From contig JANBPK010001153.1 in the NCBI GenBank assembly GCA_027579435.1, forward strand, positions 1-20,941: a stretch of 20,941 nt of DNA. The letters run 5' to 3'. This DNA is from Candolleomyces eurysporus (lineage: Eukaryota; Basidiomycota; Agaricomycetes; Agaricales; Psathyrellaceae). The notes under the pieces were generated by a model that saw only the letters and a program-made list of their open reading frames with translations, was not told where the DNA came from and made no database searches. Made by a program: the position numbers and the translations under genes. The number at the start of each line of letters is the position of its first letter. Within the stretch, counting starts at the first letter, position 1. This document shows positions 1-9,909 of this stretch, piece by piece.

Positions 1-1
1 C

Positions 2-1207
2 CAGAAGGTCTTGGATACGACCCAAGGATACTTGGATGATCACTGTAGAGGTGAACTCTTACGTTCGGGTATTAGGCTCGCAATTTTTGCACCACCGAAT
101 GCTGGGAAGAGCAGTTTACTGAATTTCCTGGGTATGTGCGTCTGCTTTGTTCCCTCTCAAGCGCTGCAACTGACTAAAATATGACTTTCTCTTGCAGCTC
201 AGCGTGAAGCGGCGATTGTCACGCCCATCCCAGGCACCACACGAGACATCCTTGAATTATCCCTGGATATTAGTGGTTTGCCAGTGGTTATCGCTGATAC
301 AGCCGGTCTACGCAAGACGGAGGATGTTGTGGAGAAGATTGTCATCCAAAGGGCAAGGAAGGCGTACGTATACTTTTCCTTCTCTCCTTACTTTTATCAA
401 TACTGATGAGTTGGGTTTCAGTGTGGAGAGTGCAGACATATCGATCTGCGTGCTATCTTTCCCAGAAGCCGTACAACAGCAGCAGCAACACAACGACCTA
501 GCCTCAGAGGCGTCGTCTCACTGGCGAGAACTAATTTCCCAGGACAACGCTTTCTTCCTCTTCAATAAATCCGATCTTGTGGATTCGTCACCAATGCCTT
601 CGCCATCCTTACCTTCAGACGTTGAGGCTTTCAGACTCAGTTTTCTGTCACCTGAACCTCAACATGACAGTAGCATTCCCGATCTCGACCTCACCATTAC
701 CCCCAAGCTGGATGCATTTCCTCCTGCCGCGACGACGAAAGCTTGGAAAGCAAGTTTGGCCACGGGAGACGGAGCTGAAGAGTTTTTGGAAGGTTTTGCG
801 GAGGTTCTGAGAAAGCGGTAGGTGTTGTTACCCACCTCAACTCATTCTGCAGATTCGACCGACCAAATTAGATTTGGTATGGACGACCCCCTAAGTGACG
901 CAGCGAGCCCCGTCACCACCAGGTCTCGTCATCGGGACCACTTGCAAAGTGCGAGAATGCATTTGGAGACATTCCTCAAGTATGGTGCGCCCCATGCCTG
1001 TCTTTCGTTGTCGTACCCTAGCTAACAAGACTTGTGCATGCTTGCTTGTCCGTCATTTGCTTTTGACCCCTTGAAGGCCCCGACGATGTGGTCTTTGCAG
1101 CTGAAGAACTGCGTTACGCTGCGAATGCTATCGGGAAAGTCACAGGTGCCATTGGAGTGGAGGATATTTTGGATGCTGTGTTTAGAGATTTTTGTATCGG
1201 AAAATAA
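2..1207 (+). CDS. MSS1: Mitochondrial tRNA-modification GTPase MSS1/GTPBP3 (MnmE family), C-terminal part, 5' end outside window
   Basis: Fungal MSS1 (bacterial MnmE, human GTPBP3) acts with MTO1/MnmG in mitochondria to modify U34 of certain tRNAs. Five exons splice in frame: 2-131, 198-363, 422-817, 872-984 and 1077-1207. The reading shows the whole G domain: G1 PPNAGKSS, G2/loop [10 protein letters not shown]3 DTAGLRK and G4 NKSD. It then runs through a C-terminal helical region ([25 protein letters not shown]) to the FCIGK terminus that is diagnostic of MnmE, followed directly by TAA. The fourth exon needs the acceptor at 870-871, because the nearer AG at 851-852 leads to an early stop. 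The N-terminal folate-binding domain lies left of the window. Odd: the first glycine of the P-loop (GxPNAGKS) is alanine here. The gene is otherwise open and is probably the functional copy, since a second copy at 6.5-8.2 kb is broken. Confidence 0.88.
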
Positions 1208-1669
1208 AATTTCAACGAATTTTATCAACGTTTGCCTTCGTATCTACCGTCTCTGTTGATTCAACGCTTCTGTGGGGCCTCGACGAATGATAAGTCGGCA
1301 GCTCTTGCCCTTCATGTCACGTTTGCCGAACATGTATGAGGGTGTGATGATTCCATATGTGAGCGAGCGGTGAGCGCCTACTATAGTTATGGCCCATAGC
1401 AGATGACCTCGTTGCGCAGCACCGGATGAACGTGTACGGTTGTCTGCGGGCTCATATTATCCCAGTTTACATGGAAAGGGCATGTTTACAAAGCATCCAA
1501 TAACGAAGTCACCCAAAGGCGGTAGGCAACAAGGTAGCGACAGGTGCCCATATACACAAATCTAAAAGTTTCAGACCAAGAATGAGATGAGATCGAGCAC
1601 CGTGAGTCTAAGAATACCGGAAAAATCACAAAAATCATGTACACTAGCGGCGTGAAAAATGCCAGAATA
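1208..1669. other. Intergenic gap between convergent MSS1 and ERG27 remnant
   Basis: The MSS1 stop (+) and the ERG27 remnant stop (-) face each other across 462 bases. Only short spurious reading frames are visible. It presumably holds both 3' UTRs, but I cannot place polyadenylation sites. Confidence 0.5.
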
Positions 1670-3065
1670 TCACATCTTCTCACTCGCAGTCTCGAACACC
1701 GGCCCCCTCTCTTCCTCCCTCTTCAACTTATCCAAAAGCTCATCACACTTCGCAATGAACCTCCTGCCCTCCTCTTCGTTCGCCAACCAAGCTCTCACAG
1801 GCGATATACCCACCCTTTCTGTACCCCACCTATCCGATTCCGCACCGTACCTCACAGGAGGAGTTTTGGCATCAGAGAAGAAGGTCAGGTAGGTGAGAGG
1901 TACGAGTGCGAGGTGGACAGAGGCGATAGCTGATTTGATGGGTAAATGGGATGTTGGGTAGACCCGAGGAGTCGGACGAAGTAGAACACCATTAATTTGC
2001 AGTAGTCGAGGAAGGGCCCGACGAGAGCGTGTGCGACGTTGGTGTGGCAGACACCTGGTTGGGAAATGAAGTGCCGGGTTATTGCGGAGTTGCTGGCGTT
2101 GGAGGAGGTTGAAGAGGATGAGAGTGCGAGTCGGTCGAGGGTCGTGGATGTCAAGTCGATTTGATATTTGGAACTTTCGTATGAATGCTCCGTGGAACGG
2201 AGTTGCCAGTCATCGGGGCCAGTCATCGGGGGAGTAGAATTTGGGGCTGGCTTCGATTGAGGAGCACCAGATGACCCTGGCTGGGCCGTTGGGTGACCGA
2301 GAGAGAGAAGGTTGGAGTTCCCGGAACTAGACGCAGACAATAAGCCAAAATAAAGCAGGAAGAGGGAAGGTATAACGTACCATGGCAAAGTGACTGAAGA
2401 CGTTACACTGCCAGACCCAACCAAGACCGTCTATGCTCAGTTCACCAGAGTGTTGGCTGTAGTACAGCGGTGTTGTCATTGCGCCCTTGGGATCCGTGAA
2501 TAATTGGTGCAAGAGGAGCTTTGGGTCTAGCCCAGAGAAGCTGGCTAAGCCTGCGTTGCACATCAAGTGGGAGTCGGTAAATCAAGTTGATGAGTACATG
2601 AGAAAGCAGAAGGAGACGTACTTCTGGTTCACTCGTCTTGCAAATTCCAGCACAGTCTTGATCGAGGCAAGATCGACATATTCCACCTCTATTGATAGGC
2701 GCTTCTTGAATTCCTCTGCATGCCTGTCATACTCCGCTGTGGACTGAATCTTTTGGATGTGGGAGTCGAAAAACTGGAGCTCAGTTCTAGCTTTCTGAGC
2801 TCGGCTGACGCTTCGACAGGCCACAATCAGGGTAAGGTCTATATATTTTTGTAGGCGACCTGATGAAGAGGTATCTTCAAAGTCCTGCAGAAGACTGTCC
2901 GACGGAATTTGAGACGTCAGCTGGATGAGAAGGCGTTGGCAGATGCCATATCCCATCCCACTAGATTTCTGTTGAGCTCAACGCCAATGGAGAGAGACAT
3001 TAAGCGTACCCGTTAGTCCCAGTGACAATGAAGATAGGTCTTGGCTCGCTGGCCGTGGTGGTCGT
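1670..3065 (-). pseudogene. ERG27: 3-ketosteroid reductase (ERG27-like short-chain dehydrogenase), decayed copy
   Basis: Erg27 is the NADPH-dependent 3-keto reductase of sterol C-4 demethylation. Reading the minus strand gives nearly the full protein. The pieces are the N-terminal Rossmann motif (IFIVTGTNGG, then MGYGICQRLL), LTLIVACRSV, the CNAGLASFSG segment, IDGLGWVWQCNVF, the catalytic YxxxK within HSYESSKYQIDL, RHFISQPGVCHTN, and a C-terminus from VRYGAESDRWGTERVG to TASEKM and a stop. Exons are about 3065-3010, 2960-2622, 2576-2381 and 2326-1670. Lesions: no in-frame ATG (ACG stands where a start would fit, with an upstream in-frame stop); intron 2 starts GTACGT at 2621 but has AC instead of AG at 2578-2577; an exact 13-bp tandem duplication at 2206-2231 shifts the frame just before the catalytic motif; and one base is missing near 1940-1946, shifting it again. 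The catalytic residues survive, so decay looks recent. The single-base event could be a sequencing error; the 13-bp duplication is much less likely to be. Confidence 0.82.
2206..2231. repeat. Exact 13-bp tandem duplication inside ERG27 exon 4
   Basis: The unit CCAGTCATCGGGG occurs twice head to tail (2206-2218 and 2219-2231). Thirteen is not a multiple of three, so it shifts the ERG27 frame between the PDDW segment and the YxxxK motif. One unit alone would give an uninterrupted family-like reading. Confidence 0.9.
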
Positions 3066-3704
3066 ACCACTTTACGATCCTTGACAGCGCCGATAGCTAT
3101 GTGTTCTTACTAATAGTAACGACACGCAGGAATCGTCAGTCTAGCTACGGGAGACTACAAAACGCCAGGGTTCCATTCTGTTTGTTCGACAAGCGTGGAC
3201 TGAAATGGACGCACCTAACGGTACCTTTCCTCAGTTGGAACTCGGTGAAACCAGCTAGAGTCATGGGGCATATTCAGAAGCCCGGTAACCAGATGTGGAA
3301 GAGAAGGCAATCGAGGATGTCCTTGGTAGCTGGGGAGGAGAGGTTGGAGAAGATGAGTTTGCCAAAGATGCTTGTGGGGAAGAGGGCATTGGGCTTAAAG
3401 TTGGATGAACGAGAGGGCCCGCAGTGATGGATATTGCTTGAATGAGAGCACTGTGACTGCTGGAAAGATGGGAGTGAAAGTAGGACAGAGCTGAGAACGC
3501 ATCAGATCTGCGCCCGAAAGCGAATTCGGCAGTTTGTGCACACGGGCCTGTTCAAGATAAGTCTCCCTTTTTGGCCGTCACCCTGGGTCAGATCAGCGAT
3601 GCGTAGACGCTCGACAAACAGCTCACAAACACACGAGATTAAAGCGTTCAGGTTGTGGGAATGTGGTCAGTCCAGCCTCACTCCTTCCTTCGCTTTGACC
3701 GCCA
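3066..3704. other. Gap between divergent ERG27 remnant and STAND-1
   Basis: No gene recognised. An open frame at 3041-3427 (+) overlaps ERG27 exon 1 and has no family-like look. It includes 3158-3235, which is repeated near 8918-9003. The stretch just before 3705 would hold the STAND-1 promoter, but I see no clear TATA element. Confidence 0.4.
3158..3235 (+). repeat. Short dispersed repeat, copy 1
   Basis: This stretch matches 8918-9003 in the same orientation. The shared segments are AACGCCAGGGTTC followed by ATTCTGTTTG, a common GAAATGGA, and GCACCTAACGGTACCTTT. Copy 2 carries about ten extra bases in the middle. Both can be read as an open frame starting NARV, so it could be a duplicated exon fragment or part of a transposon; I do not recognise it. 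Confidence 0.65.
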
Positions 3705-5724
3705 ATGGCCAGCAGTTTCAACAATGCCCATAATTTCCGGATCGACAACTTTAATGTGAACCCCTTAGCAGATTCACTGAGCAGTGAGTCTGGCTCACAG
3801 TGCTATAGCTGAGCGCCTCAATCGATTCTTACCGCGACATATAGAACTCGAGGCTCGGGTTGCAGCCGGTGCCATCCATGACTCGGCTGAGCGCTGTGAT
3901 GCCCCCAAATGCTATCCAGAGACGCGAGTCGCCGTCCAAGCCAACTTGTACCGCTGGATTGTGCATGGTGACGGAGAAGTTGAGCGGCCGAAGAAGATGA
4001 AATGGGTGACGGGGCCTGCAGGCACCGGGAAGACGGCCGTTATGGGATCACTAGCAGATCGCTGCGCAGAGGATGGTATTTTGGGCGCGACGTTCTTCTT
4101 TGCATCCTGGTCAGCGTCCATTGGCCGGCGCCGGAAGACCGACTTTGTCACAACCGTGGCATACCAGCTGGCGCAGCACCGAGAAGACTTGAACAATGCC
4201 GTTTCCACCGCTATGGAGGAGAACCCAGGCGTTCTCAAGAAAAATCTGCACGTACAGATGGAAACTCTCATTTTGGCCCCTCTCCGGGAGGTCGTTCGTC
4301 AATCCGAAGGGCCAGAGCTGCGGGGAGCCATCATCGTCGACGGCCTGGATGAATGCGAGGCCGAACAATACCACGATACCAAGATCACAGGCCCACGGGC
4401 CACGCCTACACGAACGAACGCGCAAGACCAGCTGGAGATCCTCCAAGTTCTTCAAGCAGCGTCACTGGATCCAGATTTTCCCTTTTGTATCCTCATCGCC
4501 AGCCGTCCCGAGCGCGTATTTCGCGAATTCTTCAACCCCAAAAGAAATCCCACCTCCTTCGCCCAGAAGCTGGATTTGAATGTAGAGCACAATGCCGACG
4601 CCGATATCACGCTCTTTTTGGAAGCCCAGTTCGATCTCATTCGTGACCGTTACAACTTTCCTCGATCATGGCCACCACCAGGAACGATTCAAACCTTGGT
4701 TGAGAATGCGTCGGGTCAGTTCATCTACGCCGCAACGGTCATCCGGCTGTTCGACACGGGTCACCGAGAGGCTCCGAAGGCGTTGCTAGATGCTATTTTG
4801 AAGATGGAAGTCACTCGGACAACAAATTCAAACCCACTCGAACAATTGGACGCATTGTACATGCACATCTTGGAGTCTAGTCCAGATCCGCCTCTTTCGG
4901 TACGGTGGATTCACGCAATCAGCTTGTTCCATTCGGAACGGTTCGATTTCAATGTATTCAAGGTGAACACGCTCCTGCAAATGGACCCGGAGAGCAACGA
5001 GGCAGAGCACTTGCTTGGAACCCTTCACTCATTGATTCAGATTCCACCTCTCAGCGACCAGACGACGACCCAATATGGCTTTTACCACAAATCGCTGCTC
5101 GACTTCCTCCAGGACCCTGGCCGTTGCGGGAAACTGTATGTTGAAGAGAGTGAAAGAAGGGTGTTCATCTGGGATGCATTCGTTCGGGTGTGTGCGAGTG
5201 AGTTTGCTTCTGCTTCATCCTTTGTTTCTCTTCTACGGTATAGTTCTGATGCTATGGTATTGAAGGGGGTTGTGACACCCAGTTTTCATACCCGGAAAGC
5301 TTCCTCAAATTCCTGGCGGTCCTTACATGTAGTTCAATTGCAAATGTGGGCATCGCACACTCCAAGGTCCTTCATACGCCATCCAGCGCTGATTGGTGGG
5401 TGTCGTTGGCCGTCGTACATAAGCGGATTGATTCCCTCTGGGATGTCTCCCAGGAATTTCACCTTTCAGTGCGTTCAGTCCTCAATCTTTTCCAAACTTT
5501 GAACTGAAGTTCAGTCTTCCTTTATCGTTCATCTTTAGTGCCCCTGGTATCGTTGCAAGCCAGGGTGTAGACTATGGAGCCATTCCATTCTGCGTTGTTT
5601 GGGATCACCTACCCGGAATCGGATTGTATCTGAAGTGTTTCGGCCAACGGTGTTGCATCGATTGGCCATCAAGGCAATCGGAAATTTCCACCAGAGGAAC
5701 CTCAAGAACCATAGTCGTACATAA
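3705..5724 (+). CDS. NACHT/STAND NTPase (NLR-like), STAND-1
   Basis: STAND NTPases are ATP-driven molecular switches; fungal NACHT members take part in non-self recognition and regulated cell death. Proposed exons: 3705-3783, 3845-5187, 5283-5468 and 5539-5724, about 597 aa. The ATG at 3705 begins ASSFNNAHNFRIDNF, an N-terminal style common in mushroom NACHT proteins, and the 61-nt intron 3784-3844 joins exactly in frame to LEARVAAGAIHDSAERCDAP. Walker A is GPAGTGKT (residues 83-90). Walker B is GAIIVDGLDECE, and a sensor-like segment reads ILIASRPERVF. The winged-helix-like part ends near YHKSLLDFLQDP. No WD40, ankyrin or TPR repeats are visible. Exons 1-2 are firm. The last two are inferred from open frames and splice-like ends (FSYPESFLKFL; CPWYRCKPGC), and the exon 2 donor at 5188 (GTGTGT) is the weakest call. 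Without splicing, the large frame stays open to 5502. It differs clearly in sequence from STAND-2/3. Confidence 0.8.
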
Positions 5725-6489
5725 TGCTAAAATTTCAGTCCTTTTTCCCTGGGTTGATTGCTAGGGACCTGGTATATGACAATTTATGCGCCGAGTAGAA
5801 ATTCAGAAGTCAAAGGTATCTCTAGGATCGTGTGATTGAGGCAAAAAGCAAGCTCTACTATGAGTCGAGGTATGGGCCCTTCCAGACAGCTTTGACATCC
5901 ACGTACGGTACCCAGTATGCTGAGATTTGAGGGAAAGGAGAGGGAAGAAACGACCCTTTGCCACCTCATTTTGTTTCCCAAGACTTGAGCAAACGACGGC
6001 TTGAGAGTATGAGCTATTGTTTCTTTGAATGAACATATTTGAAATTCTGGCCTGCACGAGCACGGGGATTTTTGCGTAAATCACGAATGCGGCCATTTGA
6101 ACTGACCATTTGTTGTTGTACAATATATCATCCAGCTGCCTGAGCGATCATTAGGTTTACTCGGTGGGCCGACTCATAGTTCGACGAATTTTGAAGAATT
6201 TGACTTTTGGTTCCATTTTCTTGATATTAGCGATATATTATCCCTCATCTTTCCTAAATATAATGTTTATGTTTTTCTTCTTTCGAGGGATCGGAGAGTG
6301 GGGACGAACGCGAACGCGAACTTGACCGGATCAATTTCTCAGACTGCTCCGTCGAGAGTGTTGGACTTGTTTGTTGTCGCCTCTTCGCATGTTGCGGTCT
6401 CCTCCACGATGTGCACCTCCTAGGCATCTATTACCTAAACCAACTCTTCTCGAAACATTGTCCACTCACCGCCAGGAACCTATGCAAAT
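5725..6489. other. Intergenic gap between STAND-1 and MSS1 pseudogene
   Basis: No gene supported. Small frames on both strands have no recognisable motifs. The right end would be the promoter region of the MSS1 copy. I see nothing else here. Confidence 0.5.
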
Positions 6490-8193
6490 CTGTTCAACAA
6501 GAACTTAACAAGACCCCGAGTTTCTTCAGCATCATGGCATGGGCTCGTTCCACCGAAGTTGGCCCAGAATACAGCTCCAAGACGGTATCTTCATAGCGAA
6601 AGTATCGTCTTGCCACCCTCAGACGCGCAGAGGAGCACGATTTACACGTTATCCACACCCGCTGGGAAGGCTGGTGTGGGTGTGCTACGTATTTCGGGTC
6701 CCGATGCGCTCAAGGAGGTGTAGGGGAGGATGGTTAAGCCATACTCTCCATCTTCTACAAATGGCACGTGGTATCCTAATGACTACCTTTATGGAGTGAG
6801 TAATAAGAGTGACATTACGTGGGTAGGAAAGCTCAGAGAATCGACACCTCGGAAGCTTCAACGGTGTCGGATTGTACACCCAGAGAGCAGAGAGACGATT
6901 GATGACGGGTTAGTCGTGTACTTCAAAGGTTCGTCCTCCGCTCTTCTTCCTTTCAAACTGCTCCTGGGAGCTCACTCTTATTGAAACTCGATACACCACA
7001 GGCCCAAAATCATTTACTTCCGAAGACGTACTCGAATTGCACGTCCATTCCGGTCGTGCAGTTATCTCAGCCGCCCTTTCGGCCCTCTCCAAATTACCCA
7101 CTCTTCGGCCTGCAAAACTGGGAGAATTCACGAGACGCGGGTATTTGAATGGGAGGCTGGATTTGAATGGGAGGCTGGATTTGAATGGGAGGCTGGATTT
7201 GAATGGGAGGCTGGATTTGACGCAGGTGGAGGGGTTGAAGGATTTGATTGATGCAGAGATGGAAGGACAGAGGAGAGTCGCTGTCAGAGCTGCTGAGGTG
7301 AGTTCAGCGTACCTTTCCCATCTGTACAACCAAACTGAGGCTCACTCTTTCGATGTCAGGGCGTCACAAAACAAAAATTCGACAAACCCCGCGCGGACAT
7401 CATATCCGGCCTTGCAAAAGTCGAGGCCCTCATCGACTTCGGGGAGGGCGAAGAAATCGAAGAAGAGGTGTATGAAAACGCCAAATCGAAGGTCCAGAAA
7501 GTCTTGGATACGATCCAAGGATACTTGAACAGGGGCGAACTCTTGCGTTCGGGTATTAGGCTTGCGATTTTTCGACCACCGAATGCTGGGAAGAGCAGTT
7601 TGCTGAATTTCCTGGGTATGTGTGTCTGCTTCGTTTCATTCTCGACTGGCGCAACTGACTGAAATTTAACTTTCTCTTGGAGCTCAGCGTGAAGCGGCGA
7701 TCGTCACGCCCATCCAGGCACCACACGAGATATCGTTGAATTATCCCTCAATATAGGTTTGCCAGTGGTTATCGCTGATACGGCTGGTCTACGCAAGATG
7801 AAGGATGTTGTGGCAAAGATTGGTATCGAGAGGGCAAGGAAGGCGTACGTATACTTTTATTCTCTCCTTACTTTCATCGATACTGATGAGTTGGGTTTCA
7901 GTGCGGAGACTGCAGATATTTTGACCTGCGTGTTATCTTTCCCAGAAGCCGTACAGCAGCAGCAACGCAACGACCTGGGCTCAGAGGCGTCGTCTCACTG
8001 GCAAGGACTAATCTCCCGGGAGAACACTTTCTTCCTCTTTAATAAATCCGATCTTGTGGATTCGTCACCAATGTCCTCGCCACTCTTGCCTTCAGACATC
8101 GAGACGCTCGGACTCAGTTTGCCGTCACCTGGACCTCAGCATGAACGTAACATTGCCGATTGCGACCTTATCAATGCCCCCAAACTAGTCTGA
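6490..8193 (+). pseudogene. MSS1: Second copy of MSS1 (MnmE-type GTPase), broken and truncated
   Basis: Exons at about 6490-6928, 7002-7297, 7360-7615, 7683-7844 and 7902-8193 give an N-terminal presequence-like stretch rich in R/S/P (NLTRPRVSSASWHG), then the MnmE start (TIYTLSTPAGKAGVGVLRIS), [59 protein letters not shown] and the G domain ([19 protein letters not shown]). Shared exons and introns match the first copy closely, with identical intron positions. Lesions: CTG where a start ATG would fit; an in-frame TAG at 6721-6723; a one-base deletion near 7714 inside the G2 PGTTRD segment; a three-codon deletion just before the G domain; arginine for the first P-loop glycine; and loss of the C-terminal domain, with homology stopping near 8186 and a stop at 8191. 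FCIGK is absent, so it cannot encode a working enzyme. Confidence 0.88.
7145..7216 (+). repeat. Four exact 18-bp tandem repeats in MSS1 pseudogene exon
   Basis: The unit TTGAATGGGAGGCTGGAT occurs four times without change and keeps frame, encoding LNGRLD four times. MnmE proteins carry this NG(R/K)LDL motif once, between the FTRRA(F/Y) and TQVEGL segments. It is therefore an in-frame expansion, presumably by slippage or unequal exchange. Confidence 0.95.
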
Positions 8194-8321
8194 TTTATGT
8201 AGACTTAGTACGTTCCCTCACTCACGTCGCACCGTTCTCGCAAGACCTGAACTCGAGCGAGTCTCTCTGACTGCTGCCGTTGGCTATCAATGATTTGACT
8301 GGTTCATCCAATTCTCCAGGA

Positions 8322-8423
8322 GAGCCTGGTGGCTTCGACATGCACATTGCGCCCCCCCGACTCTGCAAGCGGCGCCCCATGGAAGTGGCTATTGAAGCTC
8401 TTTACAGAGAGCTGAGTGAATAA
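8322..8423 (+). other. Possible 3' exon remnant of an unrecognised gene
   Basis: After an acceptor-like TTCTCCAG (to 8319), an open frame reads EPGGFDMHIAPPRLCKRRPM to LYRELSE and TAA, followed by an AATAAA-like sequence. It has the feel of a real protein C-terminus but I cannot name a family, and no upstream exon is evident. It contains a C7 run (8352-8358), so the frame depends on that count. Confidence 0.25.
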
Positions 8424-9407
8424 ATAAAGTGGTCTACAAGGGAAATATTTTGTTGATAAACTCGGTAGAGCCGCGAGACGATGTGCTGCACCCGATTGTC
8501 AAGTTATTACTGGGCAGGGTGCGTGAAATAGTGTAATAGGAGATTCAGATCTATGGAGACTCGTATGTGATCTGTTCAACAGTATCTATGTGACCTCAAT
8601 CTCAGCGCTCGGTAGTGCAGTCGCCAACTTGATTAATCAAACTTGAGCAGTGGATGGTAGCCGGCGAATTCGGTGAAGGAAAGGTTAGAAGAAAAGAAGC
8701 TTTTTTCAGCAGGAGTAGGGCAATACCAGGACCACTCAGCCACAAGATAAAGGACGAGCTATCGAAACACTGAGGCCTGAGGGGCCATGGTCCTCACGGC
8801 GGATAACACAAAATCAAGGAGTGGCCCGTCAATGACATATGATAGAAGGAGGATCGCCGGTTATAATACATCAGACTTTTGTGTGTAATAGAGAGAAAAT
8901 CTGTGTGCTCTCTCTCTCAGAACGCCAGGGTTCTATTCTGTTTGCCCGAGGAGCGTAGACAGAAATGGACAGACAAGGATGCACCTAACGGTACCTTTTC
9001 TCTCTTCTGATCCAAAAAAATGTAGAAACGACGCCCTGGTGAAAGCTAGTATCCTAATCAAGATCTGCAAGGAGTCAGAGGTTGCAACGAGAGAAATCAA
9101 TACTTTAGAGAAGCTCTACTTACTCGGAGGTAGACTGGGAAATTCGAGATCCCCCGAGAAGTAGCAATATGTTGCTTAGACAAGATCTGACCGTTGCCAA
9201 CTTGAAGCACAGGCGAGTGATTGCAAGAATTACAACTCGAATGTCAACGTCCGACAAGTTAGCTCACGTAGTGGGAGAAAGGGAGGACTCTCAAAAGGGT
9301 AAGGGCCATCAGTCTTTTGAGAGTCCGTCATCCAAGGAGGACGAGAGTAGATAGGATGTAAGTAGATAAACAATAGATGATTATCTGAGGAGAGATAGAG
9401 GAGACAA
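8424..9407. other. Gene-poor, repeat-containing DNA
   Basis: No credible gene. It holds the second copy of the short dispersed repeat and a TATAATA-like sequence near 8862 followed by a CT-rich tract, which could be part of an old transposon terminal region. I cannot place any element ends. Confidence 0.4.
8918..9003 (+). repeat. Short dispersed repeat, copy 2
   Basis: Counterpart of 3158-3235, same orientation. It follows a CT-rich tract ending in CAG, which resembles a splice acceptor. Both copies lie downstream of an MSS1 copy. Confidence 0.65.
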
Positions 9408-9455
9408 CCTTGGAAGCTAGGGAGTTGACACAGTTGTCAGTCCTAGTTTCCAAGG
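9408..9455. repeat. 48-bp imperfect hairpin (nested inverted repeat)
   Basis: Outer arms CCTTGGAAGCTAGG (9408-9421) and CCTAGTTTCCAAGG (9442-9455) pair at 13 of 14 positions. Inner arms TGACA (9426-9430) and TGTCA (9435-9439) pair around a CAGT loop. It sits at the edge of a GC-rich block. It could be the end of a mobile element or a chance foldback. Confidence 0.7.
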
Positions 9456-9907
9456 GTGGTGGCGGTCTTCGGCGTTAGCTCGGGGCCCGCCCCCAAGCGG
9501 TGAGTCGGGAAGATCCCACAGCCCGCCGGATGCATTCCAGCGAATCAGAGAGAGAAACCGGGACACACAGTCTGCGATTCTCTACTCTGAGAAGTAGGGA
9601 TCGTTGAACTCACGAAACCGAAGAGCGGAGCGCGCAGGTAAGTACACGGAGAGAGAGACCCAGCGAAGCTGGGATCCGTGACCTACCCACACACTATGAG
9701 GGAAAGAAAAATAAGGCGAAACGCGCGATCTCGACGCGTATATGCTACTGTTCTATGAGGTGGAACAGGAGCAAGGGATGGAGGAGAAAAATCAGGCGCG
9801 CGAGCGCTTGGGGGCGAGGCGCACGCACACAAGCGCAAACACGCGGGCATCAGAGATCACTCGAAGGCTAACTTGTCATACGATTCGTCGGGCCGTACGC
9901 TACGCTC
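9456..9907. other. GC-rich, CpG-rich block without genes
   Basis: Composition changes here: many CG-rich words and GAGAGA tracts, with no convincing coding frame. It may be part of a transposable element into which the MITE inserted, but I could not find terminal repeats, a primer-binding site or protein remnants. Confidence 0.35.
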
Positions 9908-9909
9908 TA

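Noticed and set aside
192..821. A 209-residue single open frame
   Set aside because: Only its later part is real MSS1 exon 3. The beginning is exon 2 read out of frame through two introns.
1885..2424. A 179-residue minus-strand open frame as an independent gene
   Set aside because: It is ERG27 exon 4 read after the 13-bp frameshift; its start lies in intron 3 and its end is past a second frameshift.
3784..3808. A 25-nt intron (GTGAGT to TATAG) in STAND-1
   Set aside because: Too short for splicing. The 61-nt intron 3784-3844 fits the frame and the family-like protein exactly.
7200..7220. A CRISPR-like array at the 18-bp repeats
   Set aside because: The units are adjoining with no spacers, lie in a coding exon and keep frame, in a eukaryotic context.
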